This document shows, in pieces, positions 44,758 to 53,838 of a stretch of 64,000 nt of DNA. Position numbers and translations under genes: made by a program. The first letter of the stretch is position 1, and each line of letters begins with the position of its first letter. The DNA is from Bog-473 sp036268485 (GTDB taxonomy: Bacteria > Actinomycetota > Acidimicrobiia > Acidimicrobiales > RAAP-2). The notes beneath the pieces were generated by a model. The model was not told the origin of the DNA. It saw nothing but the letters and a program-made list of their open reading frames with translations, and did not search any database. Where the stretch lies: assembly GCA_036268485.1 (NCBI GenBank), contig DATAUC010000007.1, forward strand, positions 23,678-87,677, given 5' to 3'.

Positions 44758-46478
44758 CCGTGACCGGACCCGTGGCCGATGCCGCGGCGCGCGCCTTGGC
44801 GGCCATCGCCGCCGCCGACCGCCCCGAAGTGTGGATCAGCCGGTTCAGTGACGAAGAGATCCTGGCCGCAGCGTCATCCCTCGATGCCCGGCTGGCCGCC
44901 GGCCACGTACTCCCGTTGGCCGGGTTGACGTTCGCCGTCAAGGACAACATCGATGTGCGGGGATTGCCCACCACGGCGGCCTGCCCGGCCTACGCCTACC
45001 AACCGGCCGACCATGCTCCGGCCGTGGTGGCGCTGGTGGAGGCCGGCGCCCTCTGCATGGGCAAGACAAACCTGGATCAATTCGCCACCGGCCTCGTGGG
45101 CACGCGCAGCCCCTACGGCGCCGTGCGCAACGCCATCGATCCGACGCGCATTTCGGGCGGCAGCAGCAGCGGTTCGGCCGTGGCCGTGGCCCTGGACATG
45201 GTCGACTTCTCCCTGGGCACCGACACGGCCGGTTCCGGTCGGGTCCCCGCCGCGCTCAACGGGATCGTCGGCTTCAAAGCCACCTACGGGTTGGTCTCGA
45301 CCACCGGGGTCATCCCCGCCTGCCGCTCGTTCGACTGCGTCACCGTCTTCGCCCGCGACGTCGACCGGGCCGAATCGGTCATGGCCATCCTCACGGCGAA
45401 TGTGGCCCACGACCAACGATCATTCCCGGCCGACGCGCCCCTCGGTCCGCCCGACCATCCCGTGGTGGCGCATCCCGCCGCCGCCCTGCTGGCCGATCTG
45501 CCCCTTTCATGGGTGACTCTCTACCAGGAGGCGTTGGCGCAACTGGAAGCGCAGGGCTGCCAGCTGGTCGAGATCGATCTCGAGCCCTTCCTGGCCGCGG
45601 GCCGACTGCTCTACCAGGGCGCCTTTGTGGCCGAGCGTTATCACGCCGTGGGTCGCTGGATCGACGCCCACCCCGGTGAGGCCGATCCCACCGTGGGCGC
45701 CATCATCGGCGCGGCGGCGTCGGTGTCAGCGGCCGACTTTGCCGCCGACCTCGACCGGTTGGTCGCCGCCCGCGCTCTGGTCGAGGCCGAGTGGCAGCGC
45801 GTCGGGGCCGACAGCCTGGTGCTGCCGACGACCACGGGGCATCCGACACTGGAAGAGGTGGCGGCCGATCCCATCGGGGTCAATACCAGGCTCGGCCAGT
45901 TCACCACCTTCCTCAACCTGCTGGATCAGTGCGCGGTGGCGGTGCCGGCCGGCCGGGCCGCCGGCCTGCCCTTCGGTGTCAGCTGCATCGGTCCGGCCTT
46001 CAGTGATCGCGTGCAGGCCGACGTGGCCCGGTTGGTCGAGGGCAGCGGGCCGGCCCGATTGCCTCAGCTGTCACCGCCCGCGCTGTCCATTGCCGTCGTG
46101 GGCGCCCACCTGGCGGGCCAGCCACTGCATCACCAACTCTCGGACCGGGGCGCCCGCTTGGTGCGCGTGACCAGCACGGCACCTTCCTACCGGCTGTACG
46201 CGCTCGACACCGTGCCGCCCAAGCCGGGCTTGGTCCGGGTGGCCGACGGTGGAGCATCCATCACCCTCGAAGTGTGGGAGCTCTCGCCGGCCGGCTTCGG
46301 TGACTTCGTGGCCCATGTCCCGGCGCCCATGGCGATCGGCACCGTGGCCCTCCAGGACGGCAGTTCGGTCAGCGGCTTCCTGTGCGAACCCTTCGCCCTG
46401 GACGGCGCGCTCGACATCACCGACTACGGCGGCTGGGTGGCCTACCTGCGCTCGGGAGCGACCGCCTCTGTGAAATAG
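44754..46478 (+). CDS. atzF: Allophanate hydrolase
   Basis: 574 residues from GTG (GTGA overlap with the carboxylase). Amidase-signature triad Lys63 (TFAVKDN), cis-Ser137 (ISGGSSSGSA) and nucleophile Ser161 (GTDTAGSGRVPAAL). The C-terminal ~150 residues (from about LSIAVVGAHLAGQPLHHQL) form the extra domain of full-length AtzF, thought to remove the second carbamate as CO2. Completes allophanate to 2 NH3 and 2 CO2. Its 3' end overlaps the convergent amidase gene by 37 bp. Confidence 0.95.
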   Translation: MTVTGPVADAAARALAAIAAADRPEVWISRFSDEEILAAASSLDARLAAGHVLPLAGLTFAVKDNIDVRGLPTTAACPAYAYQPADHAPAVVALVEAGALCMGKTNLDQFATGLVGTRSPYGAVRNAIDPTRISGGSSSGSAVAVALDMVDFSLGTDTAGSGRVPAALNGIVGFKATYGLVSTTGVIPACRSFDCVTVFARDVDRAESVMAILTANVAHDQRSFPADAPLGPPDHPVVAHPAAALLADLPLSWVTLYQEALAQLEAQGCQLVEIDLEPFLAAGRLLYQGAFVAERYHAVGRWIDAHPGEADPTVGAIIGAAASVSAADFAADLDRLVAARALVEAEWQRVGADSLVLPTTTGHPTLEEVAADPIGVNTRLGQFTTFLNLLDQCAVAVPAGRAAGLPFGVSCIGPAFSDRVQADVARLVEGSGPARLPQLSPPALSIAVVGAHLAGQPLHHQLSDRGARLVRVTSTAPSYRLYALDTVPPKPGLVRVADGGASITLEVWELSPAGFGDFVAHVPAPMAIGTVALQDGSSVSGFLCEPFALDGALDITDYGGWVAYLRSGATASVK

Positions 46479-47329
46479 AGCTCGGGTCGCCTGTCCTCTT
46501 CGAGGAGTGCGCCGATGCCATCGTGTTGATGAGCCAGGTGAAGGTCGACCCGGTGGATGAGCAGCTCGGGTGGGTTGGTGCACCCGGGCAGGGCCCGGCT
46601 GGCTTCGGCCACCACCGTGCCGGTGGGCGCCAATATCCGGCTGGCCCCCAGCAGGGTCGATGTCCCGTGGGCGCCGCACTGGTTGGCCTGCACCCACCAC
46701 TGGCTGTTGGTCAGGGCGATGGCCGGGTAGAGGATGTCCCAGGCGTCAGCTCCCTCCACCTCATAGGCCGAGGGAGCGACGACGAGGCGGGCCCCCCGCA
46801 GAGCCAGCGTGCGGGCCACCTCGGGAAAATCGCCGTCGAAGCAGATCACCACACCAATGGTGCCGAGCGAAGGATCGTCAAAGGTGGTCAGGCGGTCGCC
46901 CGGGGTGAAGACGTTCTGCTCGGAGGTGGGACAGTAGAGGTGTGCCTTGCGATGCCAGGCCACCACCTCGCCGGCCGGATTGAAGACGATGGCCGTGTTG
47001 TAGAGATTGCCGTCATCGCCCAACTCGGGGACGCTGCCCGCCACCAGCCACAGATTCCCGGCCCGAGCGGCCTTGGACAGACTCTCGGTGCGGGGCCCGT
47101 GCAGTGGTTCCGCCGCCTGGCGGGCGTCGGTGGCCAGGGTGTCAGGGTCGTAGCCGCACGACCACAGCTCGGGGAGGACCAGAAGCTCCACATCCTTGGC
47201 GGCCGCCTGCTCGATCAGGCTGCGGGCCACATTGAGATTGTGCGCGGGGTCGCCCGGCGTGGCCAGCCATTGGGCCACGCCAACGAGAAGATCTCGTTTC
47301 AAGTTGACCCCTGCCCCATGCGACGACAT
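46442..47329 (-). CDS. Carbon-nitrogen hydrolase (nitrilase superfamily amidase)
   Basis: About 295 residues. The Glu54 (VLPELW), Lys128 (AWHRKAHLY), Cys163 (VVICFDGDFPE) triad is complete. Family members hydrolyse amides, N-carbamoyl compounds and nitriles. Start uncertain: ATG 47329 has GGAGG almost touching it, a TTG at 47347 and other internal starts are possible. Location between atzF and a ureohydrolase suggests release of ammonia from an amide intermediate. Confidence 0.85.
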   Translation of the reverse strand: MSSHGAGVNLKRDLLVGVAQWLATPGDPAHNLNVARSLIEQAAAKDVELLVLPELWSCGYDPDTLATDARQAAEPLHGPRTESLSKAARAGNLWLVAGSVPELGDDGNLYNTAIVFNPAGEVVAWHRKAHLYCPTSEQNVFTPGDRLTTFDDPSLGTIGVVICFDGDFPEVARTLALRGARLVVAPSAYEVEGADAWDILYPAIALTNSQWWVQANQCGAHGTSTLLGASRILAPTGTVVAEASRALPGCTNPPELLIHRVDLHLAHQHDGIGALLEEDRRPELYFTEAVAPERR

Positions 47330-47446
47330 CCCTCCTTGGCCTCCCAACCTATTGACCGATCATTCGCGGCGGATTTCGGCTCCGTGAATGCACTGTTACA
47401 TCGGGCCCAATTCGGTCCGGTGGCTCCGTTCGTTTCGTAGAGTCGG

Positions 47447-48442
47447 ATGATGGGACATACACACGGTCGGGTGGACATGCCTTTCGTGGGCATCCCCTCG
47501 TTTCTCCGCTCGCCGGTCCTGGGTCCCGACGACGCCGTCGACGCCGACCTCGTCATACTGGGCGCTCCGACCGACGAAGGTTCGCCCTTCATGCCGGGAT
47601 CGCGTTTCGGCCCGCGCTCGATCCGCGAGCACTCGCTGCGCTTCATCACCGGCGAGCCGGGCTACTTCGATCCCTCCGACGGCAAGCGCTACCTGGCCCG
47701 TGAAATGGAGCAGCGCCGCATCGTCGACCTGGGCGATGCCGACATCATCCCGACCAACGTGGTCGGCACGTTCGACAACATCACCGAGCTGACGGCCCGG
47801 GCGCTCTCCCGCGGTGGCACCCCGATCGTGCTGGGTGGTGATCACGCCATCTCGTTCCCGGTGGTGCGCGCCTTCACCGAGCCGCTCTACGTCATCCATT
47901 TCGACGCCCACCTGGACTACATGCCGTTCGTGCACGGGGCGTCGATGACCAACGCCCACGCCTTTCGCCACATTGCGCACATGCCCCATGTGCTCGGCCT
48001 GATCCAGGTGGGTATCCGCAGTCTGCGCAGCACCGAGTTGATGTGGCGGGACACCCTCGGCGACGGCAACCAGGTCGTGACCATGAGCGAATTCGATCAG
48101 CGGGGCCCCGACGAGGTTGCCCTCATGGTGCCCAAGGGTGCCAACTGTTACATCAGCCTCGATATGGACGTGCTCGACCTCTCCCTCGTCCCCGGCTGCG
48201 TCTCGGCCGAACCCAACGGCATGCTCTACGCCCAACTCCGCGACACGCTGATCGCCCTGACCAAGCGAGCGCGCATTGTGGGGTTCGACCTGGTCGAGGT
48301 CAATCCCCAGCTCGATGTCGGTACCGGCGTGACGTCCTATCTGGCGGCCCACACCATCATCGAGTTCCTGGGCCACCTGTGCGACAGCGCGTCGTGGAAG
48401 GAGTTGCGGGTCAGACCGCCAGGGTCCGCGACAGCAGGGTGA
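47447..48442 (+). CDS. Ureohydrolase (agmatinase/arginase family), candidate guanidine or guanidino-compound hydrolase
   Basis: 331 residues. Dinuclear metal ligands are present: His133 (LGGDHAIS), Asp153, His155 and Asp157 (FDAHLD), Asp239 and Asp241 (SLDMDVLD). The normally following DP is DL here (DVLDLSLVPG). The insert GEPGYFDPSDGKRY near 69-82 and the loop YMPFVHGASMTNA after the metal motif differ from SpeB and shape the pocket. Nickel-dependent guanidine hydrolase (GdmH) and metformin hydrolases belong to this family. ATG 47447 or 47450 is the start. Overlaps the next gene tail to tail by 32 bp. Confidence 0.88.
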   Translation: MMGHTHGRVDMPFVGIPSFLRSPVLGPDDAVDADLVILGAPTDEGSPFMPGSRFGPRSIREHSLRFITGEPGYFDPSDGKRYLAREMEQRRIVDLGDADIIPTNVVGTFDNITELTARALSRGGTPIVLGGDHAISFPVVRAFTEPLYVIHFDAHLDYMPFVHGASMTNAHAFRHIAHMPHVLGLIQVGIRSLRSTELMWRDTLGDGNQVVTMSEFDQRGPDEVALMVPKGANCYISLDMDVLDLSLVPGCVSAEPNGMLYAQLRDTLIALTKRARIVGFDLVEVNPQLDVGTGVTSYLAAHTIIEFLGHLCDSASWKELRVRPPGSATAG

Positions 48443-49376
48443 CCAGGTCGTAGGTCACGTGGGCCGCCGCGATGGCGGTGATCTCGGCGTGGTCGTAGGC
48501 CGGAGCCACCTCCACCACGTCGCCCCCGACGATCGACACCGCATCGAGGCCTCGCAGCATGGCCAGCAATTCGCGGCTGGTCAGCCCCCCGGCTTCAGGT
48601 GTGCCGGTGCCCGGCGCGTGGGCCGGGTCCAGCACATCGATGTCCACCGAGATGTAGACCGGGGCGTCCCCCACGCGTTCGATCAGGCGGGCTACGGCAG
48701 CAGCAGCCCCGTGATCAGCCACCTCGCTGGTGGTGATCTGGAGAAAGCCCATGCCGGCGTCGTCGGACAGGTCGTCACTCGAATAGAGCGGGCCGCGCAG
48801 CCCGACGTGCGCACTGCGATCCCGCAACAGCAGCCCCTCTTCCCAGGCCCGCCGGAACGGCGTGCCGTGGGTGAAACGTTGCCCGAAGTAGGTGTCCCAG
48901 GTATCGAGATGGGCGTCGAAGTGGACCAGGGCCAGCGGGCCGTGGCGCTTGGCCGTGGCCCGCAGGAGGGGGAGGGCGATGGTGTGGTCTCCACCCACCG
49001 CCACCAACCGTCCGCCGTCGGCCAGAAGTGCGTCCGCTCCTGCTTCGATTTGCGAAACGGCTGCCTCAATGTCGAACGGAGAACAGCTCAGATCCCCCGC
49101 ATCGACCACCTGGCCGCGCTCGAAGGGGAGGGTCTCCAGTTCGGGGTGGTACGGGCGCAGCAACCGGGAGCCCTGGCGGACGGCACTGGGACCGAAGCGG
49201 GCTCCCGGTCGGTAGGTGGTGCCGCCGTCGAAGGGGACGCCCACCACGGCGATGTCCCAACGGGGGACCTGGTCGCTGCGGGGCAGGCGGGCGAACGTGG
49301 CGAACCCGGCGAAGCGCGGCACCGCGGTGGCGTCGGCCGGTCCGACCGGCCGCGGGTTGGATTGCCGGTCAGTCAT
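48411..49376 (-). CDS. Agmatinase/guanidinobutyrase-like ureohydrolase
   Basis: 321 residues, a more canonical member: PFDGGTTYRPGARFGPSAVR, His131 (VGGDHTIA), Asp154, His156 and Asp158 (FDAHLDTWD), Asp245 and Asp247 (SVDIDVLDPAHAPG) and GGLTSRE. It should cleave a guanidino group to release urea, from agmatine, 4-guanidinobutyrate or guanidinopropionate. Overlaps the start of the ureohydrolase operon partner (esterase) by 8 bp. Confidence 0.9.
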   Translation of the reverse strand: MTDRQSNPRPVGPADATAVPRFAGFATFARLPRSDQVPRWDIAVVGVPFDGGTTYRPGARFGPSAVRQGSRLLRPYHPELETLPFERGQVVDAGDLSCSPFDIEAAVSQIEAGADALLADGGRLVAVGGDHTIALPLLRATAKRHGPLALVHFDAHLDTWDTYFGQRFTHGTPFRRAWEEGLLLRDRSAHVGLRGPLYSSDDLSDDAGMGFLQITTSEVADHGAAAAVARLIERVGDAPVYISVDIDVLDPAHAPGTGTPEAGGLTSRELLAMLRGLDAVSIVGGDVVEVAPAYDHAEITAIAAAHVTYDLVTLLSRTLAV

Positions 49377-50586
49377 CGAGTGCTTGGTACACCAACGCCC
49401 GCAGCTGGGCCCGGAAGGGGTAGGCCATGGAGGGCAGGAGCTGAGTCATGAAGACGGCGAAGAAATCCTCCACCGGATCGACCCAGAAGGCCGTGCTGGC
49501 CGCACCGCCCCAGTAGAAGTCGCCGGCCGATCCGGCCATGGCTGTCGCCGCCGGTCCGAGGCCGACGGCAAAGCCCAACCCGAAGCCGACACCCTCGAAG
49601 CCGGCTTCGCCGAAGCCGCCTACGGCCATTTCCATGAGCGTGGCCCCGCCCGGCAGGTGGTTCTTGGTCATCAGCTCCAGCGTCTTGCGGCCTATGACGC
49701 GACGCCCGTTCAGCGTGCCGCCATTGACCAGCATCTGGCAGAAGGCCACGTAGTCATGGGTGGTGGACATGAGCCCACTCGCCCCGGAGAGGTACGAGCG
49801 GGGCCGCAAGGAGCGGCTGGTCGTCGGATCATCGAGCAGCAGGGGCGTGTTGGCCGGGCGGTACTGGTACAGGGCGGCCAAACGGTCAGCCGACGCTTCG
49901 GGCACGAAGAATCCGGTGTCGACCATGCCGAGCGGCTCAAAGATCTCCTGCTGCAGGTAGTCGTCGAAACGTTGGCCCGAGAAGATCTCGACCAGCCGTC
50001 CCACGATGTCGGTGGAAAGGCCGTAGTTCCACTGGGTGCCCGGATGGAACTTGAGCGGGTGCTCGGCCAGGAGCGACGTCACGCCTTCGAGGGTCATGCC
50101 ACGGTGGGCCGCCGCCCGGGCTTGGGCGAAGGCGTCGTCGATGGGGTTGCCGGGCATGAGCCCCCCGGCCAGACCCGTGGTGTGCATGAGGACGTCGCGC
50201 ACGTTCATGGGCCGTTCGGGCTTGACCAGGGTTATCGACCCGTCGGGCTGGATCTGGCCGACCTGCTGGGTGCGCCACTCGGGGATGTAGCGCGACACCG
50301 GGTCGGTCAACTGGAACATGCCGCGCTCATAGAGCTGCATCAGCGCCAGGGAAGCGATGGGCTTGGTCATCGAATAGATGCGGAAGATGGCGTCGTCGCG
50401 CATGGGGCGTTCGCGCTCGCGGTCCATCAAGCCCAGGGCGCGGTGATAGGCCACGTGGCCACCGCGCACCACGGTGATCTGGCAGCCGGCGATCTTGCCC
50501 GGGGCGACGAACTGCCCGTCGAAATGCTCGGTGATCCGCTCCAGGCGGCCTTCGTTCATGCCGGCTGCATCGGGTTCAACTTTCAC
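49369..50586 (-). CDS. Class-C beta-lactamase-like serine hydrolase/esterase
   Basis: 405 residues, no signal peptide. Ser72-x-x-Lys75 (YSMTK) and the Tyr of WNYGLSTD are the expected catalytic residues of EstB/PBP4-like esterases. It is upstream of and overlaps the agmatinase-like gene, so the two are co-transcribed. Being cytosolic it is unlikely to be an antibiotic-resistance lactamase; ester or amide hydrolysis of a small metabolite is more likely. Confidence 0.88.
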   Translation of the reverse strand: MKVEPDAAGMNEGRLERITEHFDGQFVAPGKIAGCQITVVRGGHVAYHRALGLMDRERERPMRDDAIFRIYSMTKPIASLALMQLYERGMFQLTDPVSRYIPEWRTQQVGQIQPDGSITLVKPERPMNVRDVLMHTTGLAGGLMPGNPIDDAFAQARAAAHRGMTLEGVTSLLAEHPLKFHPGTQWNYGLSTDIVGRLVEIFSGQRFDDYLQQEIFEPLGMVDTGFFVPEASADRLAALYQYRPANTPLLLDDPTTSRSLRPRSYLSGASGLMSTTHDYVAFCQMLVNGGTLNGRRVIGRKTLELMTKNHLPGGATLMEMAVGGFGEAGFEGVGFGLGFAVGLGPAATAMAGSAGDFYWGGAASTAFWVDPVEDFFAVFMTQLLPSMAYPFRAQLRALVYQALDD

Positions 50587-50649
50587 CAGGGCCTCTTTCC
50601 TTCACTCAACCGAAGAACGGGTGTGCCGACTGTATCGCCGACCGCTCTG

Positions 50650-51441
50650 TCAGGTGCTGGCCTTCTGGCGCAGGTAGGCCGCCGTGCCGGCCAGGAATTT
50701 GCCGACATCCTGGGCCTTGTCAGCGGCGATGCCGGCGAAATACTCCGGCACGTAGACCTGGGCCGCGTCGCTGGCCAGCCCTTGCAGGATGGCGTCGACC
50801 GCCACTGAGACCGGTTCGGCTGGAATGGGCAAGTCGGGGATGTCGTTGTCGGGCAGGCTGAAGAGATCAGTATCGATCACGCCCGGGTAGACCACCATGA
50901 CCCGGATCCCCGTTTCCCACAGGTCGACGGCCATGGCTTCGGAGAAGGCGGTGAGTGCCGCCTTGGATGCGTCGTAGGCCGACTCGCCCGGAGCGCTCAG
51001 GGTGGCCGCGATGGATGAGACGTTGACTACCGTGCCCGATCCCCGTTCCAGCATCTGGGGCAGCAACGCCATGGTCAAGCGCATGGGCGAGAGATAGTTG
51101 ATGTGCATGAGGGCCGTGATGGTGTCGATAGTCAGTGCCGTCACATGGCGTCGCTTGGGGATGCCGGCGTTGTTCACCAGCAGGTCGATGCCACCCAATT
51201 CGGCCAGCGCGTCACGGGCCAGCTGGTCGACGGCGTCGTTGTCGGCCAGGTCGACCACCCACATGCGGCTCAGCGGAGAATGGACCTGGCAGTTGGCCAG
51301 CACGGCGGCCAGGCGGTCTTCTCGGCGGGCGCAGATGCCGACGATGGCCCCTTGGGCGGCCAGTTCCTCAGCCAGACCGGCACCGATGCCCGAGGACGCG
51401 CCGGTGACGAGTACCCGGCATCCTTCCAACGTGATGGCCAT
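50650..51441 (-). CDS. Short-chain dehydrogenase/reductase
   Basis: 263 residues: GASSGIG cofactor loop, NNAG, catalytic Ser (NVSSIAATLS), YDASK and YPGVIDTDLF. The C-terminus lacks the usual SDR tail and resembles SDRs with a membrane-associated extension. Located 63 bp upstream of the esterase in the same orientation. Substrate unknown. Confidence 0.9.
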   Translation of the reverse strand: MAITLEGCRVLVTGASSGIGAGLAEELAAQGAIVGICARREDRLAAVLANCQVHSPLSRMWVVDLADNDAVDQLARDALAELGGIDLLVNNAGIPKRRHVTALTIDTITALMHINYLSPMRLTMALLPQMLERGSGTVVNVSSIAATLSAPGESAYDASKAALTAFSEAMAVDLWETGIRVMVVYPGVIDTDLFSLPDNDIPDLPIPAEPVSVAVDAILQGLASDAAQVYVPEYFAGIAADKAQDVGKFLAGTAAYLRQKAST

Positions 51442-51516
51442 GAGCCGCCCCCTTGTTCGTACTGCGTTGATCTCACACTAGGCAGTCCATGACGACCACC
51501 CGATGAGATGCGACTC

Positions 51517-52209
51517 TCACTCGCCCCGGGGTTCGAGCGCCAATTGGTAGCCGATGCCGGGGATGGTGCGCAGGATTTCGCCCTTGTCGTCACCGAGTTT
51601 CTTGCGCAGCCGGTGGGCGTAGACGCGGACGTAGTTGGACTCGGTGCCGTAGCCCGGACCCCACACGTCCTTGAGGATCATGTGATGGGTGTTCACCTTG
51701 CCGGCGTGGCGGGCCAGATAGGCCAACAGATCGAACTCGCGGCTGGTCAGGGTCATGTCATCGCCGTGCCAGGTCGCCATGTGGTGCACCATGTCGACGC
51801 TGAGGTCTCCCACCGCCACCACGGCCGGGCCGTTTTCACCCGAGCCCGACCCGGCGTGACGCAATGCCACGCGTAGACGGGCCTCCAGTTCGGCCATGCC
51901 GAACGGTTTGGTGATGAAGTCGTCGGCTCCTCCGTCGAGCGCCTCGACCTTGCGGTGTTCGTCGCCGTAGGCGGAGAGGACGACCACCGGCACCTCCGAG
52001 AAGGACCGGATACGTCGGCACACCTCGAGCCCGTCCATGTCGGGCAGGCCCAGATCCAGAATCACCAGGTCGGGATGGACCAGCGCCACCTGGGTGATGG
52101 CCTCGCCGCCCGTGCGGGCTGTGACGACATCGTCGCCCCGGGCCGTCAGGCCGATGCGCAGGGCCGTCACCAACGCCGGATCGTCGTCGACGACGAGCAC
52201 CTTGGTCAT
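51517..52209 (-). CDS. kdpE: KdpE-like OmpR-family response regulator
   Basis: 230 residues: receiver with DDD acidic cluster and LVILDLGLPDMDG phosphoacceptor, KPFG switch lysine, then a winged helix (LTSREFDLLAYLARHAGKV, ESNYVRVYAHRLRKKLGD). KdpE controls the potassium pump operon kdpFABC. The gene follows its kinase by 13 bp, but no kdpFABC genes are in the window, so the target lies elsewhere or has changed. Confidence 0.85.
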   Translation of the reverse strand: MTKVLVVDDDPALVTALRIGLTARGDDVVTARTGGEAITQVALVHPDLVILDLGLPDMDGLEVCRRIRSFSEVPVVVLSAYGDEHRKVEALDGGADDFITKPFGMAELEARLRVALRHAGSGSGENGPAVVAVGDLSVDMVHHMATWHGDDMTLTSREFDLLAYLARHAGKVNTHHMILKDVWGPGYGTESNYVRVYAHRLRKKLGDDKGEILRTIPGIGYQLALEPRGE

Positions 52210-52222
52210 GGGGTCACTGCTA

Positions 52223-53746
52223 TCAGACCGGGAGCGCTTCGGTCAGTGCGCCGGGAACGGTGAAGACGAGGCGGGTCCCGGCACTGACATTGGGGTCCAC
52301 CCAGATGGTGCCACCGTGCGCTTCGACGAATGCCTTGGCGATGGCCAACCCGAGTCCCGCTCTTCCGCCGCCACCGTGCTGGCTGAACATTTCGAAGACC
52401 TGTTCCCGCTGGCCGGCGTCTATGCCCGGGCCCTGATCGCCGACCGAGATCTCGACCAGGCCGCCAACGGCCTCCTTTGCTTTCACCACGATGGCCGAGC
52501 CCGGAGGTGAGAACCGGCTGGCATTTTCGAGCAGGTTGGCCACGACCTGGGTAATGAGGACGAGATCAATAGTGAGGAGTGGCAATCCAGGCGGGCTGAT
52601 GATCGTCACCTGATCGGTGGCCAGCAGCCCATCCACCGCGTGCATCGCATCGGCGGCAAGCTCATCGAAGGGCACCGGAGCCGGCCGCAGGTCCAAGGCG
52701 CCCGAATCGATGCGGGTCATGTCCAGCAAGTTGGTCACCAGTCGGGCCAGGCGATCCGATTGGGTCTCAATGAGTGCGAGCAATTCGGCCCGATCTTCGT
52801 TGGTCATGGCGGCGCCGTCCTGGCGCAAGCTGGAGACCGCCGTCTTGACCGAGGACAGTGGCGTGCGCAGGTCATGGGACACGGCGCCCATCATGGCGCT
52901 GCGCCAGCGGTCGATTTCCTCGAGCAGCCGGCTGCGCAGCGCCTGTTCTTGCAGTTGCGCCCGTTCGATGGCCAACGCGGCCTGGTTGGCGAACGTGGCC
53001 AGCAGGGCCCGGTCCTGGCGTTCGAACTCCACCTGGTGCAGGACCAGCATGCCCACCGGTCGGTTGCTGGCCACCAGGGCCAAGGTCACCCGGCTGGCTT
53101 CATGCCCGACCGTCAAGCCCAACGAGTTGGTGTGGCCACCGAGCGTCAGGGTGGCCAGGTCGGTGCCGTCCAACGGGCGACCCGCCCGGGCCGCCACCAG
53201 CAGCTCGGATTCCTCCCCGGCGCCCGACGGCAGCAGCAGGGCGGTCCAGTCGGGCTGGAACGCGCTCTGCACGATGGCCACCACACGGTCGAGCATCTGG
53301 GTCAGTGACAAGTCGCCGATCAGTGCCTGGGAGAGCTCGAAGAGCCGGTTGGCGTCATCCTCGCGGCGCCGGGCCTCTTCGCGCGCCGCCTGCTGGTTGG
53401 TCACGATGCGGGCCACCACCAGCACCACCACCACGTAGACGACGAGGGTGACCCAGTTCTGGGCGTCGCGCACCGTGAACACGCCGTAGGGCGGAAGGAA
53501 GAACAGGTCGAAGAGGATGAAGCCGCTCGCGGCCGCCACTACGCCTGGACCGAACCCGCCGATGGCGACGCCGAGAATGACCGGCACCACGAAGACCAGG
53601 GCCGGTGTGGCCACATTGAGATGGTGGCGCCACGGCACCAGAATCAGAGTCAGGACACCCTGGCCCGCCAGTGCCGCTCCGGCACCCGCGACCGCCCTCT
53701 GGTACGGCCCCAATGTGGCTGGTCCAACGCGCATGGAGTCGATCAC
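52223..53746 (-). CDS. kdpD: KdpD-like sensor histidine kinase, short form
   Basis: About 507 residues. Four-helix DUF4118 membrane domain, GAF domain, HisKA with phosphoacceptor in MGAVSHDLRTPLSSVK, and HATPase with NLLENASRFSPPGS and GRAGLGLAIAKAFVEAHGG. The N-terminal KdpD and USP domains (about 350-400 residues in full KdpD) are missing, so this is a core version. Start uncertain: GTG 53746 has AGGAA upstream; ATG 53734 and GTG 53797 are alternatives. Confidence 0.85.
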   Translation of the reverse strand: MIDSMRVGPATLGPYQRAVAGAGAALAGQGVLTLILVPWRHHLNVATPALVFVVPVILGVAIGGFGPGVVAAASGFILFDLFFLPPYGVFTVRDAQNWVTLVVYVVVVLVVARIVTNQQAAREEARRREDDANRLFELSQALIGDLSLTQMLDRVVAIVQSAFQPDWTALLLPSGAGEESELLVAARAGRPLDGTDLATLTLGGHTNSLGLTVGHEASRVTLALVASNRPVGMLVLHQVEFERQDRALLATFANQAALAIERAQLQEQALRSRLLEEIDRWRSAMMGAVSHDLRTPLSSVKTAVSSLRQDGAAMTNEDRAELLALIETQSDRLARLVTNLLDMTRIDSGALDLRPAPVPFDELAADAMHAVDGLLATDQVTIISPPGLPLLTIDLVLITQVVANLLENASRFSPPGSAIVVKAKEAVGGLVEISVGDQGPGIDAGQREQVFEMFSQHGGGGRAGLGLAIAKAFVEAHGGTIWVDPNVSAGTRLVFTVPGALTEALPV

Positions 53747-53838
53747 CACTTCCTGAACGTGCGTCCGTTGCCCGGGTGTGAGTGTACCGACCACCACCGC
53801 CCCGCGGCCGACGGAAGCGGCTGCCGAGAAGAAGCCAG

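Noticed and set aside
41200..46478. Calling the carboxylase and allophanate hydrolase a urea amidolyase system
   Set aside because: Kept as an alternative only; the two DUF1989 genes and the nearby guanidine-type riboswitch make guanidine the better substrate.
49369..50586. Beta-lactam resistance gene
   Set aside because: No signal peptide and motifs fit EstB-like esterases; it is co-transcribed with an agmatinase-like gene.
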